A DNA stretch of 62,654 nucleotides from Embleya sp040605455 (GTDB lineage Bacteria; Actinomycetota; Actinomycetes; Streptomycetales; Streptomycetaceae), in NCBI RefSeq assembly GCF_040605455.1, contig NZ_JBEXCV010000037.1, forward strand, positions 1 through 62,654, in the 5' to 3' direction. Both the position numbers and the translations under genes were made by a program. Position 1 is the stretch's first letter. Every line of letters begins with the position of its first letter. Shown here in pieces: positions 1 through 8,183 of this stretch. Under the pieces are notes generated by a model. It was not told where the DNA came from, did not search any database, and saw only the letters and a list, made by a program, of their open reading frames with translations.

Positions 1-303
1 GCCGGTCCGGGCCGCGGTCGCCTCCGCGCGGGCGAGCCGGCGGGCGGGGGCCGGGTTGCCCGCGGCGAACTTGCGATCGTATTGCCGGGCCCGCTGCTCG
101 GCCGCGAGCGCGTGCTCACGCACCTCGGTCGACGTGCCCGGTGGCCCGTCGGGCGGCAACGGATCCCTGGGCGCGACGTAGTTGACGTAGGAGTCGGCGG
201 CTGACGGATTCCACCGCGCGGGCGAGTCGTCGGCGGCGGCCACGGAGGACGTGGCGACGCCGGTGAGCAACAACGCGGACGCGGCGAGCAGATGACGCAA
301 CAC
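1..303 (-). CDS. Secreted protein of unknown function, N-terminal part only
   Basis: The frame opens with GTG at 303 and runs off the left edge of the window, giving 101 residues with no stop. Residues 1-24 form a typical export signal: a short basic start (VLRHLL), an Ala/Leu-rich core and an AAA-DD junction where signal peptidase I would cut. The mature part begins with an Asp/Pro-rich segment and then a charged helix containing RQYDRKFAAGNPAPARRLAR. That N-terminal pattern recalls propeptides of secreted actinobacterial metalloproteases (M6 immune-inhibitor-A type), but no catalytic motif lies within the window, so this is only a guess. Codon use is like its neighbours. It reads in the same direction as xseA, 156 bp downstream of it. 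Confidence 0.6.
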   Translation of the reverse strand, partial: MLRHLLAASALLLTGVATSSVAAADDSPARWNPSAADSYVNYVAPRDPLPPDGPPGTSTEVREHALAAEQRARQYDRKFAAGNPAPARRLARAEATAARTG

Positions 304-410
304 ACGCGCAAACTAAGCCGTTTTCACCGCCGATCGGGTGAGACATCACTGCTTGTCATACGAACGGGTCAATAATCCGGATGTGTGAGGGTGACGGCGC
401 GGCCGGCGCA

Positions 411-450
411 CGCCTGGGGTTGATCGGTCGCGCCTGGGGTTGATCGGTCC
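411..450. repeat. 20-bp direct tandem repeat between xseA and the secreted gene
   Basis: The unit CGCCTGGGGTTGATCGGTC followed by one variable base occurs twice head to tail (411-430, 431-450). A GATCGATC self-complementary octamer follows immediately, overlapping the xseA stop. The repeats lie after xseA and upstream of the start at 303, so they could be an operator for the secreted gene or a chance duplication. No T-rich terminator tail is visible. Confidence 0.7.
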
Positions 451-459
451 TTGGATCGA

Positions 460-1671
460 TCAGTCCTTCGGGACGACCACCTCGAAGCGTCCGGCCGCCA
501 CGCGGGCGGTCAGCCGATCGCCGGCCGCCACCTCCGCGGGATCGCGGACCGCGTGCCCGTCCGCCCGCTGCAACACCGCGTAGCCGCGCTCCAGGGTGGC
601 CGCGGGGGAGAGCGCGACGACCCGCGCGCGCGTGTGCGTGAGGTCGCTCGCGGCGCGGTCCAGAAGGTGCCGCAGGGTGCGCCGGGAACGATCCACGAGC
701 CCGGCCACCTCCTCCGACCGCAGGTCCACCATGCGCTGCGGATCGGCCAACACCGGCCGTGAACGGGCGGCCCGCAGGCCCTGGTACTCCCGATCGAGCC
801 GAGCCCGCAGCGCGAGCCGCCCGCGATCGCGCACCTGGTGCACCCGATGCAACTCCTCGCGGATGTCCGGCACGATCCGCTTCGCGGCGTCGGTGGGCGT
901 GGACGCCCGATAGTCGGCCACCAGGTCCAGCAGCGGCGAATCCGGCTCGTGCCCGATCGCGCTCACCACCGGCGTCGTGCACGCGAAGACGACCCGCACC
1001 AACTCCTCGCTGGAGAACGGCAGCAGGTCCTCCACGCTGCCGCCGCCCCGGGCCACCACGATCAGGTCGACGTCCGGGTCGGTGTCCAACTCGCGGATCG
1101 CCGCGACCACCTGGGATACCGCGCTCACTCCCTGCACCGCGACGTTGCGCACTGCGAACCGCACGGCCGGCCAACGCCGCCTGGCGTTCTCCAACACGTC
1201 CCGTTCGGCGGCCGAGGCACGCCCACAGATCAACCCGACCCGGTGCGGCAGAAACGGCAGCGGCTGTTTGTGCCGCGGATCGAACAGCCCCTCGGCGGTG
1301 AGCGCCCGCTTGAGCTGCTCCAACCGCGCCAACAACTCGCCGATCCCCACCGGCCGAATCTCCGCGGCCCGCAACGACAACGTCCCGCGCGCCCGGTACC
1401 AGTCCGCCTTCGCGTGCACGACCACCCGCGAGCCCTCGGTCACGATGTCCCCGACCGCGTCGAACACCTTCCGATAGCAGGTCACCGAGATCGACACGTC
1501 CTGCTCGGCATCGCGCAGCGTCATGAACACCACCCCGGCCCCGGGCCGCCGACTGAGCTGGGTGATCTGCCCCTCGACCCACACATCCCCGAGCCGATCG
1601 ATCCACCCCCCGATCAACCGAGAAATCTCCGCCACGGGCAGGGGCGCATCGGCAGAAGTGGTGAGAGCCAT
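460..1671 (-). CDS. xseA: Exodeoxyribonuclease VII large subunit
   Basis: Large catalytic subunit of exonuclease VII, which degrades single-stranded DNA from both ends to oligonucleotides in the cytoplasm. The 403-residue product has the family's usual length. Residues about 12-110 form the OB-fold (VWVEGQITQLSRRPGAGVVF, then FMTLRD). The catalytic domain carries the RVGLICGRAS-type segment, the glycine loop VVARGGGSVEDL, and SAIGHEPDSPLLDLVADYRASTPTDAA with the conserved GHE-D-D-A-TPT residues. A coiled region and the LERGYAVL motif close the protein. The ATG at 1671 gives the expected N-terminus. XseB normally follows immediately; only 156 bp separate this stop from the next start, with no XseB frame, so the small subunit must lie elsewhere. 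Confidence 0.97.
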   Translation of the reverse strand: MALTTSADAPLPVAEISRLIGGWIDRLGDVWVEGQITQLSRRPGAGVVFMTLRDAEQDVSISVTCYRKVFDAVGDIVTEGSRVVVHAKADWYRARGTLSLRAAEIRPVGIGELLARLEQLKRALTAEGLFDPRHKQPLPFLPHRVGLICGRASAAERDVLENARRRWPAVRFAVRNVAVQGVSAVSQVVAAIRELDTDPDVDLIVVARGGGSVEDLLPFSSEELVRVVFACTTPVVSAIGHEPDSPLLDLVADYRASTPTDAAKRIVPDIREELHRVHQVRDRGRLALRARLDREYQGLRAARSRPVLADPQRMVDLRSEEVAGLVDRSRRTLRHLLDRAASDLTHTRARVVALSPAATLERGYAVLQRADGHAVRDPAEVAAGDRLTARVAAGRFEVVVPKD

Positions 1672-1801
1672 CCCCAGAGGCTAACCGCCCGACCGACCGA
1701 CGAGAGCAGTCCGGGCCGGGGCCGCGCATCGAAGCCGCCGCGGCGGGGCGCTTCCCCGCCGTGTGGTCGGCGCCCTCGGACGACGAATCCCGGCTCGACC
1801 T

Positions 1802-4258
1802 CTACTCCGGCAGCGGGAGTTCGAACCAGACCGTCTTGCCGTGGCCGGACTTTCGGCTGCCCCAGCGTTCGGCGAGTTGGTTGACCAGTTGGAGGCCGCG
1901 GCCCCCCTCGTCGGTGTCCTCGGTCTCGCGCATCCGCGGGAGCGTGGTGCCCGCGTCGGCGACCTCGCACAGGAGCGCCCGGCCGCGCAGCATGCGGAGC
2001 CGGATCGGGCCGGCGCCGTACCGGAGCGCGTTCGTGACCAGTTCGCTGACCAGCAGCTCGGTGATGTCGACCAGGGCGTCCAGGCCCCACTCGGTGAGGG
2101 TCTTGCGGCTCAGTTCGCGGGCGCGGGAGACCACGGCGGGTTCGGCCGGCAGCCACCAGGACGCCACCGAGTCCTCGGCGAGCGCGTCCAGGCGGGCCAC
2201 GAGCAGGGCCACGTCGTCGAAGCCGGGCTCCTCGTGGACGTCGGCGAGGATCTTGTCGGCGAGATGCCCGAGCGGGCCCGGCGGCCCCGCCACCGCATCG
2301 CACAGCAGGTCGATGCCCACGTCGAGGGAGCGGTCCCGGGTCTCCACCAGGCCGTCGGTGTACAGCACCAGCGTGCTGCCCGACTCGACCGTGAAATCGC
2401 CCTGCTCGAAGCCGAGACCGCCCACCCCCAGGACCGTGCCGGGCGGGTTGTCGATCACGCGCGGCCGGCCGCCCGCCGGTGCCAGCACCGGCGGCATGTG
2501 GCCCGCGCTGGCGAACTCGCAGGTGCGTGCAACCGGGTCGTAGACCACATAGACACACGTCGCGTAGTGGAGTTCGCCGAGCCCCACCACGATGTCGTCC
2601 AGGTGCCCGAGCACCTCGGCCGGCGGCAGTTCCAGGCCCGCGAGCGTGCGTACCGCGGTGCGCAGTTGGCCCATCACCGCCGCCGCGTGCACGCCGTGCC
2701 CCATCACGTCGCCGACCACGAGCCCGATCCGGCCGCCCGACAGCGGGATCACGTCGTACCAGTCGCCGCCCACCTCGGTCACCGAGCTGCCCGGCAGGTA
2801 TCGGTGCGCGACCGAGATGCCCGGCAACTCCGGCAGGTTCTGCGGCAGCAGGCTGCGCTGGAGCATCACCGCGGTCTCCCGCTGGCGGTGGTACAGCCGA
2901 GCGTTGTCCACCGACACCGCCGCTCGCGCGCCCAATTCGGTGGCGAGCGTGAGGTCGTCCGGGTCGAAGGCGGGCCGGCCCTCGCCGCGCCCGAGCAGCA
3001 TCGTGCCGAGCACCACCCCGCGGGCGCTGAGCGGGACCACGATCATCGTGTGCAGGCCCAGCGCCCGGGCGGCCTCGGCCCGGCCGGGGTCGTGGATCAG
3101 CTCGTCGTACATGTCGTCCTGCACGTTGCGCATCAGGTACGAGCCGCCCGTGCGCAGACAGCGGCCGAACGTCGAGTCGGCCGCGTACACCAGGGTGCTG
3201 CCCTGGTGGAGCAGTTCGTCGGTGTACCGCCCCGGGCGTGCGCCGCGCGAGGCGACCCGTTGCAGGCGGGCCTTCTCGGCGTGTGCGCCGGGTGGGATCT
3301 CCTCGCCCCGGACGATCGCCTCCAGCAGGTCCACGGCGGCCAGGTCGGCGAAGCCGGGCACCACCGACGCGGTCAGCTCCTCGGCGATCCGGGGGACGTC
3401 CAAGGTGGCGCCGAGCCGGGTGCCGGCCTCGTTGAGCAGCGCGAGCCGCTTGCGCGCGGCATCCACCTTGACCATCGCGTAGTGCCGCTCGGTCACGTCG
3501 ATCAGCGAGCAGCTGATGCCCAGGATCCGGCCGCCGGGCGCCTCGAGGCGGTTGTACGACATCGACCACACGGTGCGCGGGCTGCCGTCGGTGGGGATCG
3601 GGCCGAAGATCCGAGAGTCGACCACGGGCTCGCCGGTCTCCAGGACACGCTGTTGGATCGTGCGCACCCGCTCGGTGTCCATCCCGGGACGAACCTCTTC
3701 GAGCCGGCGCCCGATGTGTTCCTCGGCGGGCGTCCGGTTGATCGCGGCGAGCGCGTCGTTGACCGCGACGTAGCGCAGGTCGGCGTCGAAGATGCCCACC
3801 CCGATCGGTGACTGGTCGAACAGCGCCTCGCGGATCGCCAGGTCGGCCTCGACCTTGCGCACCACCGTCGAGTCCATCGAGGTGATCAGGACGAAGCGGT
3901 TCCCGGCCAGGTCCTCGGCGAATGCCGCGCGCGATTCGACCGTGCACATCGTGCCGTCGCCGCGGCGCATCGTGTACGAGCCGGCGAAGACGTCCGCGTC
4001 CGCGACCGCCTGCTGGGTGGCCGCCTCCTGCGCGGCGGTGAACGGCGGATGCACCAGGTCGACCGCGTGGGCCCCGAGGATGTCCTCGCGCCGGTAGCCG
4101 AACAGCTGCTCGGCGGCCGCGCTCCACATCACGATCCGGCCGTCGGCGTCAAGCACCCACGTGGCCGACGGCACGAGGTCGAACAGGGAGCCGGGCGCCG
4201 AGGATCGCCGGGCCGCGTCCCCCGGATTCCGGTCGGCTTCTCGGCGCTGCTGCTCCAT
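1802..4258 (-). CDS. PAS-PAS-GAF-PP2C (SpoIIE) phosphatase with C-terminal HATPase
   Basis: An 818-residue cytoplasmic sensor phosphatase of the RsbU/SpoIIE class, expected to dephosphorylate an anti-anti-sigma factor and so release an SigB/SigF-type sigma factor. Order: PAS 1 (about 25-135, FDLVPSATWVLDADGRIVMW), PAS 2 (about 140-262, FDQSPIGVGIFDADLRYVAVN), GAF (about 285-450), PP2C domain (about 465-675) with the metal motifs GGDWYD, GDVMGHG, TDGLVE and GFDDVALL, and an RsbW-like HATPase (about 690-818) with N-box ELVTNALRYG and G-box GRGLQLV. There are no membrane segments, so the signal is probably cytosolic (redox, ligand or light through PAS/GAF). Having phosphatase and anti-sigma-type kinase in one chain is common in streptomycetes. 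No cognate STAS protein or sigma factor is adjacent. It lies 130 bp upstream of xseA and may be a lineage-specific insertion. Confidence 0.93.
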   Translation of the reverse strand: MEQQRREADRNPGDAARRSSAPGSLFDLVPSATWVLDADGRIVMWSAAAEQLFGYRREDILGAHAVDLVHPPFTAAQEAATQQAVADADVFAGSYTMRRGDGTMCTVESRAAFAEDLAGNRFVLITSMDSTVVRKVEADLAIREALFDQSPIGVGIFDADLRYVAVNDALAAINRTPAEEHIGRRLEEVRPGMDTERVRTIQQRVLETGEPVVDSRIFGPIPTDGSPRTVWSMSYNRLEAPGGRILGISCSLIDVTERHYAMVKVDAARKRLALLNEAGTRLGATLDVPRIAEELTASVVPGFADLAAVDLLEAIVRGEEIPPGAHAEKARLQRVASRGARPGRYTDELLHQGSTLVYAADSTFGRCLRTGGSYLMRNVQDDMYDELIHDPGRAEAARALGLHTMIVVPLSARGVVLGTMLLGRGEGRPAFDPDDLTLATELGARAAVSVDNARLYHRQRETAVMLQRSLLPQNLPELPGISVAHRYLPGSSVTEVGGDWYDVIPLSGGRIGLVVGDVMGHGVHAAAVMGQLRTAVRTLAGLELPPAEVLGHLDDIVVGLGELHYATCVYVVYDPVARTCEFASAGHMPPVLAPAGGRPRVIDNPPGTVLGVGGLGFEQGDFTVESGSTLVLYTDGLVETRDRSLDVGIDLLCDAVAGPPGPLGHLADKILADVHEEPGFDDVALLVARLDALAEDSVASWWLPAEPAVVSRARELSRKTLTEWGLDALVDITELLVSELVTNALRYGAGPIRLRMLRGRALLCEVADAGTTLPRMRETEDTDEGGRGLQLVNQLAERWGSRKSGHGKTVWFELPLPE

Positions 4259-4282
4259 CGACGGCGGATCCCTTTGTCGCTG

Positions 4283-4783
4283 CTACTCCGGACCGTTTTC
4301 CCGGTTGATCACTTTCTCAAGCCCGGCCCCCGGGTACGGCCGAGCCGCCCCCGGGTGCGCCATCGGCTGCCGTGCGTTTCGCGCGTCGTGCCCGCCCAAC
4401 TCGATCGCGACCAGTTCCGCCGCCGGGCGATCCGGTGCCAGCCACGCCAGCCCGGGCACCTCGTCCGGGCCCAGCCAGCGCAGCGCCGAGTGGTCCTGGA
4501 GCGCCTGCGGCTCGCCCGCGACCAGGTCGGCGAGCCACACGTGCAATACGTATCCCCGAGCGAGCGGCCACGCCCCGGGCAGCCGGCGGACCGGTCGCAC
4601 GGTCGCGCCGAGTTCCTCGTGGCACTCGCGCACCAGCGCGGCGGACTCGCTTTCGCCGGGTTCGACCTTGCCGCCGGGGAACTCCCACCCACCCGCCAAC
4701 TCGGCAGGCGCGCTGCGGCACGCGGCCAGTACGCGCCCTCGATGGAGGATCGCGGCGCCGACGACGATGCGGGTCCCGGTCAT
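4283..4783 (-). CDS. NUDIX hydrolase, MutT-like
   Basis: A 166-residue NUDIX pyrophosphohydrolase, probably cleaving an oxidised nucleotide such as 8-oxo-dGTP or another nucleoside diphosphate derivative. The complete NUDIX box is at residues 38-60 (G38, E44, R52-E53, E56-E57, G59 in GX5EX7REUXEEXGU), after the strand WEFPGGK. The downstream region (QDHSALRWLGPDEVPGLAWLAPDRP) has the pattern of MutT proteins. The open frame extends further upstream, but the extension is Arg/Thr/Ala-rich without protein-like character, so the ATG at 4783 is preferred; it begins MTGTRIVVGAAI. It is followed 24 bp later by the sensor phosphatase gene, so the two may be cotranscribed. The exact substrate cannot be told. 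Confidence 0.93.
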   Translation of the reverse strand: MTGTRIVVGAAILHRGRVLAACRSAPAELAGGWEFPGGKVEPGESESAALVRECHEELGATVRPVRRLPGAWPLARGYVLHVWLADLVAGEPQALQDHSALRWLGPDEVPGLAWLAPDRPAAELVAIELGGHDARNARQPMAHPGAARPYPGAGLEKVINRENGPE

Positions 4784-4871
4784 GGCGGACAACTCTACGT
4801 GCCGAGCGGTCGCCGCATGAGGCAACCTTTGACGGTTCGCGAACGTCGGAGTTCGGGGACGTGTTCCCGAA

Positions 4872-5954
4872 ATGAACCGGATCCGGACCCGGATCGCCGA
4901 ACGAGGTGGGGTGGCTGTGGCGGGATTCCGGTGCGCGGGCCTGCGAGTGGGTCGGATGCTCGCGGTGTTCGCCGCGGTCGCCGCGGTGCTCGCGGTGTTC
5001 GCGTTGGCCCGACTGACCGCCCACCAGACCGGCCCGGCCGCCACCGCCGGATCCTCCGCCGCGGACACCGGGTGCAATGGGCGGGACCGGCAGGGATGGG
5101 TGACCGTCCCGGTGTCCTTCTCCGGCGAGACGTACCGGGTCCAGGCGTACGTCCCGCAGAGCTACGACGGCGCGGCCCCGCGCCCGCTGGTGCTCAACCT
5201 GCACGGCAGCAACAGCACCGGCCCGGCGCAGATGGCGATCACCGGTCTGGGTGCTTCCGCCGAACGCCACGGCTTCGTCGTCGCGGTCCCGGAAGGCGGC
5301 CTGAGTCATCCCGGTTCGGCCGGCGGGCGGGCCTGGAACATCCCCGGCGTGCCGCTGTACGGCGGACACCCGGCCGCGGTCGGCGGCCGGGACGAGGTCG
5401 GCTTCGTCGGCGCCACGCTGGACGCGCTGGACCGCTCGTTGTGCCTGGACGATCGCCGCGTGTACGCGACCGGGTTCTCCGGCGGCGCCCGGATGACCTC
5501 GCTGCTCGGCTGCACGCTCAGTCGGCGGCTAGCGGCGATCGCCCCGGTCGCGGGCCTGCGTGCGGACGGCACCGACGGCGCCCGGCCGGCGCCGTGCCGT
5601 GCGATCCGACCGGTCCCGGTGCTGACCTTCCACGGCCTGGCCGACCAGGCGAACCCCTACGAGGGCGGGATCGCGTCGCGCTGGACCTACCCGGTGACCG
5701 ATGCGGTGCGGCGCTGGGCCGCGATCGACGACTGCCCGAGCACGCCGGTGCGCACGCGCGTGTCCCGGCACGTCGAGCGCACCGCGTACACCGGCTGCGC
5801 GGGCGGCGCGGCGGTGATCCTGTACACGCAGTCCGACGCGGGGCACACCTGGCCGGGCGCGGCGGGCACCGAGGTGCCCGGGTTCGGCCGGATCAACCAG
5901 GAGGTCTCGGCCAATGAACTGATGTGGGCGTTCTTCTCCAAGTACACGCTCTGA
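4872..5954 (+). CDS. Secreted or anchored esterase, CE1/LpqC polyhydroxybutyrate-depolymerase family
   Basis: A 360-residue alpha/beta-hydrolase of the LpqC/PHB depolymerase/feruloyl esterase group. Residues about 27-50 (VGRMLAVFAAVAAVLAVFALARL) are a signal anchor or uncleaved signal peptide, so the enzyme acts outside the membrane. The core starts near residue 75 with VSFSGETYRVQAYVPQSYDG. Key features are the oxyanion segment LVLNLHGSNSTG, the nucleophile elbow GFSGG with Ser203, and a C-terminal DAGHTWPG in which His325 fits the catalytic histidine. Two cysteine-containing segments (CLDDRRVYATGF, LLGCTL) are typical of this secreted family. It is divergent from the NUDIX gene across 88 bp. 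The natural ester substrate cannot be inferred. Confidence 0.88.
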   Translation: MNRIRTRIAERGGVAVAGFRCAGLRVGRMLAVFAAVAAVLAVFALARLTAHQTGPAATAGSSAADTGCNGRDRQGWVTVPVSFSGETYRVQAYVPQSYDGAAPRPLVLNLHGSNSTGPAQMAITGLGASAERHGFVVAVPEGGLSHPGSAGGRAWNIPGVPLYGGHPAAVGGRDEVGFVGATLDALDRSLCLDDRRVYATGFSGGARMTSLLGCTLSRRLAAIAPVAGLRADGTDGARPAPCRAIRPVPVLTFHGLADQANPYEGGIASRWTYPVTDAVRRWAAIDDCPSTPVRTRVSRHVERTAYTGCAGGAAVILYTQSDAGHTWPGAAGTEVPGFGRINQEVSANELMWAFFSKYTL

Positions 5955-6171
5955 CCCCACGTACCCCCCGATCGTCCAGGACAGGTGCCGGGTCCGGCGG
6001 CACAGGTGCACGAACGAGCACGCGCCGAGCAGGAACACCTCGGTGGATCTTGGGGGCCGGGACCCGAGGGGCGCGACGCATCGAGGATCGGCTCCGACAA
6101 AGGGCCCTATTACGCGCGCTTTGCCGCGCGGACGCAGGTGGATCACCCGGGGCCGCCCGTACGATGGACCC

Positions 6172-7125
6172 ATGTCGTCAACCAGCCGCGTCCTGCTCGC
6201 CGCCCCCCGGGGGTACTGCGCGGGCGTCGACCGAGCCGTCGAGACCGTCGAGAAGGCCCTCGATCTGTACGGTGCGCCGGTGTACGTGCGCAAGCAGATC
6301 GTGCACAACAAATACGTCGTCGAGACGCTGGAGAAGCGCGGCGCGATCTTCGTGGACGAGACCGCGGAGGTGCCCGAGGGTGCCACGGTCGTCTTCTCCG
6401 CCCACGGTGTGGCTCCCGTGGTGCACGAGGAGGCGGCGGCCCGTTCGCTGCGCACGATCGACGCCACGTGCCCGCTTGTGACCAAGGTGCACAAGGAGGC
6501 CGTGCGCTTCGCCGAGGAGGGCTACGACATCCTGCTGATCGGCCACGAGGGGCACGAGGAGGTGATCGGCACCGCCGGTGAGGCGCCCGATCACATCCAC
6601 CTGGTGGACGGCCCCGAGGGCGTCGCGAACGTCGAGGTGCGCGACCCGTCGAAGGTGGCCTGGCTCTCCCAGACCACGCTGTCCGTGGACGAGACCGTCG
6701 CCACGGTCAAGGAGCTGCGCAAGAAGCTCCCGCTGCTGATCGACCCGCCAAGCGACGACATCTGCTACGCGACGCAGAACCGCCAGGTCGCGGTGAAGCA
6801 GATCGCCGCCGAGTCGGACCTGGTGATCGTGGTCGGCTCGACCAACTCGTCCAACTCGGTGCGTCTGGTCGAGGTCGCGCTGGAGGCGGGCGCCCGGGCG
6901 TCGTACCTGGTCGACTACGCGGAAGAGCTGAAGGACGAGTGGCTGGAGGGGGTCGGCACGGTCGGCGTCACCTCCGGTGCGTCGGTGCCCGAGGTGCTCG
7001 TGGACGGCGTGCTCGCGTGGCTGGCCGAGCGTGGTTTCGGCGACGTGCACATCCACCGGTCGGTCGAGGAACGGCTGCAGTTCGCGCTGCCGCAGGAGCT
7101 GCGCCGGGATCTGCGCAACGCCTGA
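6172..7125 (+). CDS. ispH: 4-hydroxy-3-methylbut-2-enyl diphosphate reductase
   Basis: The last enzyme of the MEP isoprenoid pathway, reducing HMBPP to isopentenyl and dimethylallyl diphosphate with a [4Fe-4S] cluster. The three cluster cysteines are Cys16 (PRGYCAGVDRA), Cys100 (DATCPLVTKVH) and Cys198 (DDICYATQNRQ); SAHGVAP and the NSSNSVRLVEVA loop are also intact. At 317 residues it is full length. The ATG at 6172 places the first cysteine motif at the family's usual distance. The frame is open upstream to 6043, but that part lacks conserved sequence. Proximity to xseA is classical for actinobacteria. A strong hairpin follows the gene. Confidence 0.98.
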   Translation: MSSTSRVLLAAPRGYCAGVDRAVETVEKALDLYGAPVYVRKQIVHNKYVVETLEKRGAIFVDETAEVPEGATVVFSAHGVAPVVHEEAAARSLRTIDATCPLVTKVHKEAVRFAEEGYDILLIGHEGHEEVIGTAGEAPDHIHLVDGPEGVANVEVRDPSKVAWLSQTTLSVDETVATVKELRKKLPLLIDPPSDDICYATQNRQVAVKQIAAESDLVIVVGSTNSSNSVRLVEVALEAGARASYLVDYAEELKDEWLEGVGTVGVTSGASVPEVLVDGVLAWLAERGFGDVHIHRSVEERLQFALPQELRRDLRNA

Positions 7126-7206
7126 GCGGCGGGCGCGCTCGTGCCCGGTGCCGGGTGGAAAAGGTGCCGGGCAAAAACGTCGCCGGATCGAGGAACCGTG
7201 GTGCGG

Positions 7207-7234
7207 GGGCCTGTCCGGGAAAACGGACAGGCCC
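7207..7234. terminator. Hairpin terminator after ispH
   Basis: A perfect 11-bp stem (GGGCCTGTCCG and its complement) surrounds a GGAAAA loop, 81 bp after the ispH stop and 30 bp from the 3' end of the opposing gene. It probably ends transcription from both sides; there is no U-tract, as is usual in streptomycetes. Confidence 0.75.
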
Positions 7235-7263
7235 TGCGGCGTTGTGGGCGGGCCCCACCCGGG

Positions 7264-7809
7264 TCAGAGGTGGTCGGCCGCTCGGCGCTTGATCAGGACG
7301 ACGATGCCGGCCAGGGCCGTACCGCCCCACAGCAGGCCCGCCTTGAAGGACAGCGCTGTGATCAGGTCCAGGCCCACCCGGGTGAGGTAGCTCTCCTGGG
7401 TGTCGGTGCCCAGGAGTGTGCTCACGAGCACGACGGTCGCGGCGAACGCGATCGGGGGCGTGATGATCGCGGCGATCCAGTTCCGGGCGCGCACCTTCCA
7501 GGCCACGAACACCGAGCTGATCAGGAACGCGAGCCCGAACACGAAGCCCAGTTCGTCGGTCGCCAAGTGGTCGACGAGGCCGCCGAGCAGCGTGCCGCCG
7601 AGGCCGAACACGGCCGCACCCGCGGCGGTGAGGCCGCTGCCGGACATCCGGAATCCGCCCGGTGCGCCGTTCGCCCGCCGCGGCGGGACCGGCCGGCGTG
7701 GTCGGGCCTGTGCTCGGGCCGGGGAGCTCCCGGTCCGGTTCCGAGCCGGCTCGCGGCCGGTACCCGGCGTCGTGGGCGGCGGGGTGGACGGGTCGGGTCG
7801 ACGGCGCAT
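7264..7809 (-). CDS. DUF6542-type integral membrane protein
   Basis: A 181-residue membrane protein. Residues 1-55 are a Pro/Arg/Thr-rich cytoplasmic tail. Four hydrophobic segments follow, at roughly 57-80 (LTAAGAAVFGLGGTLLGGLVDHL), 85-105 (GFVFGLAFLISSVFVAW), 112-135 (AAIITPPIAFAATVVLVSTLL) and 148-172 (ITALSFKAGLLWGGTALAGIVVLI). The combination with ispH and ychF is the conserved context of the actinobacterial DUF6542 family, whose function is unknown. The ATG at 7809 is preferred because GAGGTG sits six bases upstream; a longer frame starts at 7932 without a better ribosome binding site. It is convergent with ispH. Confidence 0.8.
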   Translation of the reverse strand: MRRRPDPSTPPPTTPGTGREPARNRTGSSPARAQARPRRPVPPRRANGAPGGFRMSGSGLTAAGAAVFGLGGTLLGGLVDHLATDELGFVFGLAFLISSVFVAWKVRARNWIAAIITPPIAFAATVVLVSTLLGTDTQESYLTRVGLDLITALSFKAGLLWGGTALAGIVVLIKRRAADHL

Positions 7810-8183
7810 GGTTTCACCTCGTCCCGGTGCCGGCACGGGAGGCCGTTTCGGTGGGTTCCGGGTCGGAACGGGACGCGCTCCCGTTCGGCTGCGCTGTTCC
7901 ATTGACCCAAGGTATTGCCGCATCACGGTCAAACCCGTCCAAGAACACGAAAAACCTCACCCCACCCGTGTCGAGCCGGCCGCCCGGTCGCCGCTCACCT
8001 CGTCTTCGACCGATCCGTTCCTGCCCCGATTTCTCGGGGTTCACCAGGGAGGACGCTTGTTCGGGCGGGATTGGTGGCGGTCGCGGGCGAGTAATTCGGG
8101 CCGACCGGTGCTCGGCGCGCCGCCGGCGCGGTGGTCGTGGCCGTGGCGGGGCGTGGCCGGGTCGGTCGGGTCGGGGGTCGGGG
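7810..8183. other. 374-bp intergenic region, little visible
   Basis: This region lies upstream of the DUF6542 gene and downstream of the PH-domain gene, both on the reverse strand. It is slightly AT-richer around 7905-7960 (a run ending in AACACGAAAAACC), a plausible promoter zone for the reverse strand. A short hairpin CCCCGA-TTTC-TCGGGG lies near 8026-8041 and could help end the PH-domain transcript. I see no convincing gene in any frame. Confidence 0.5.

Noticed and set aside
1763..3811. A long plus-strand frame opposite the sensor phosphatase
   Set aside because: It is the antisense shadow of a well-supported gene with PAS, PP2C and HATPase motifs; high GC keeps all frames open.
4801..4860. 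A GTTCGCGAAC palindrome in the divergent NUDIX/esterase gap as a LexA-type box
   Set aside because: It does not match the GAAC-N4-GTTC arrangement and no DNA-damage gene is adjacent.
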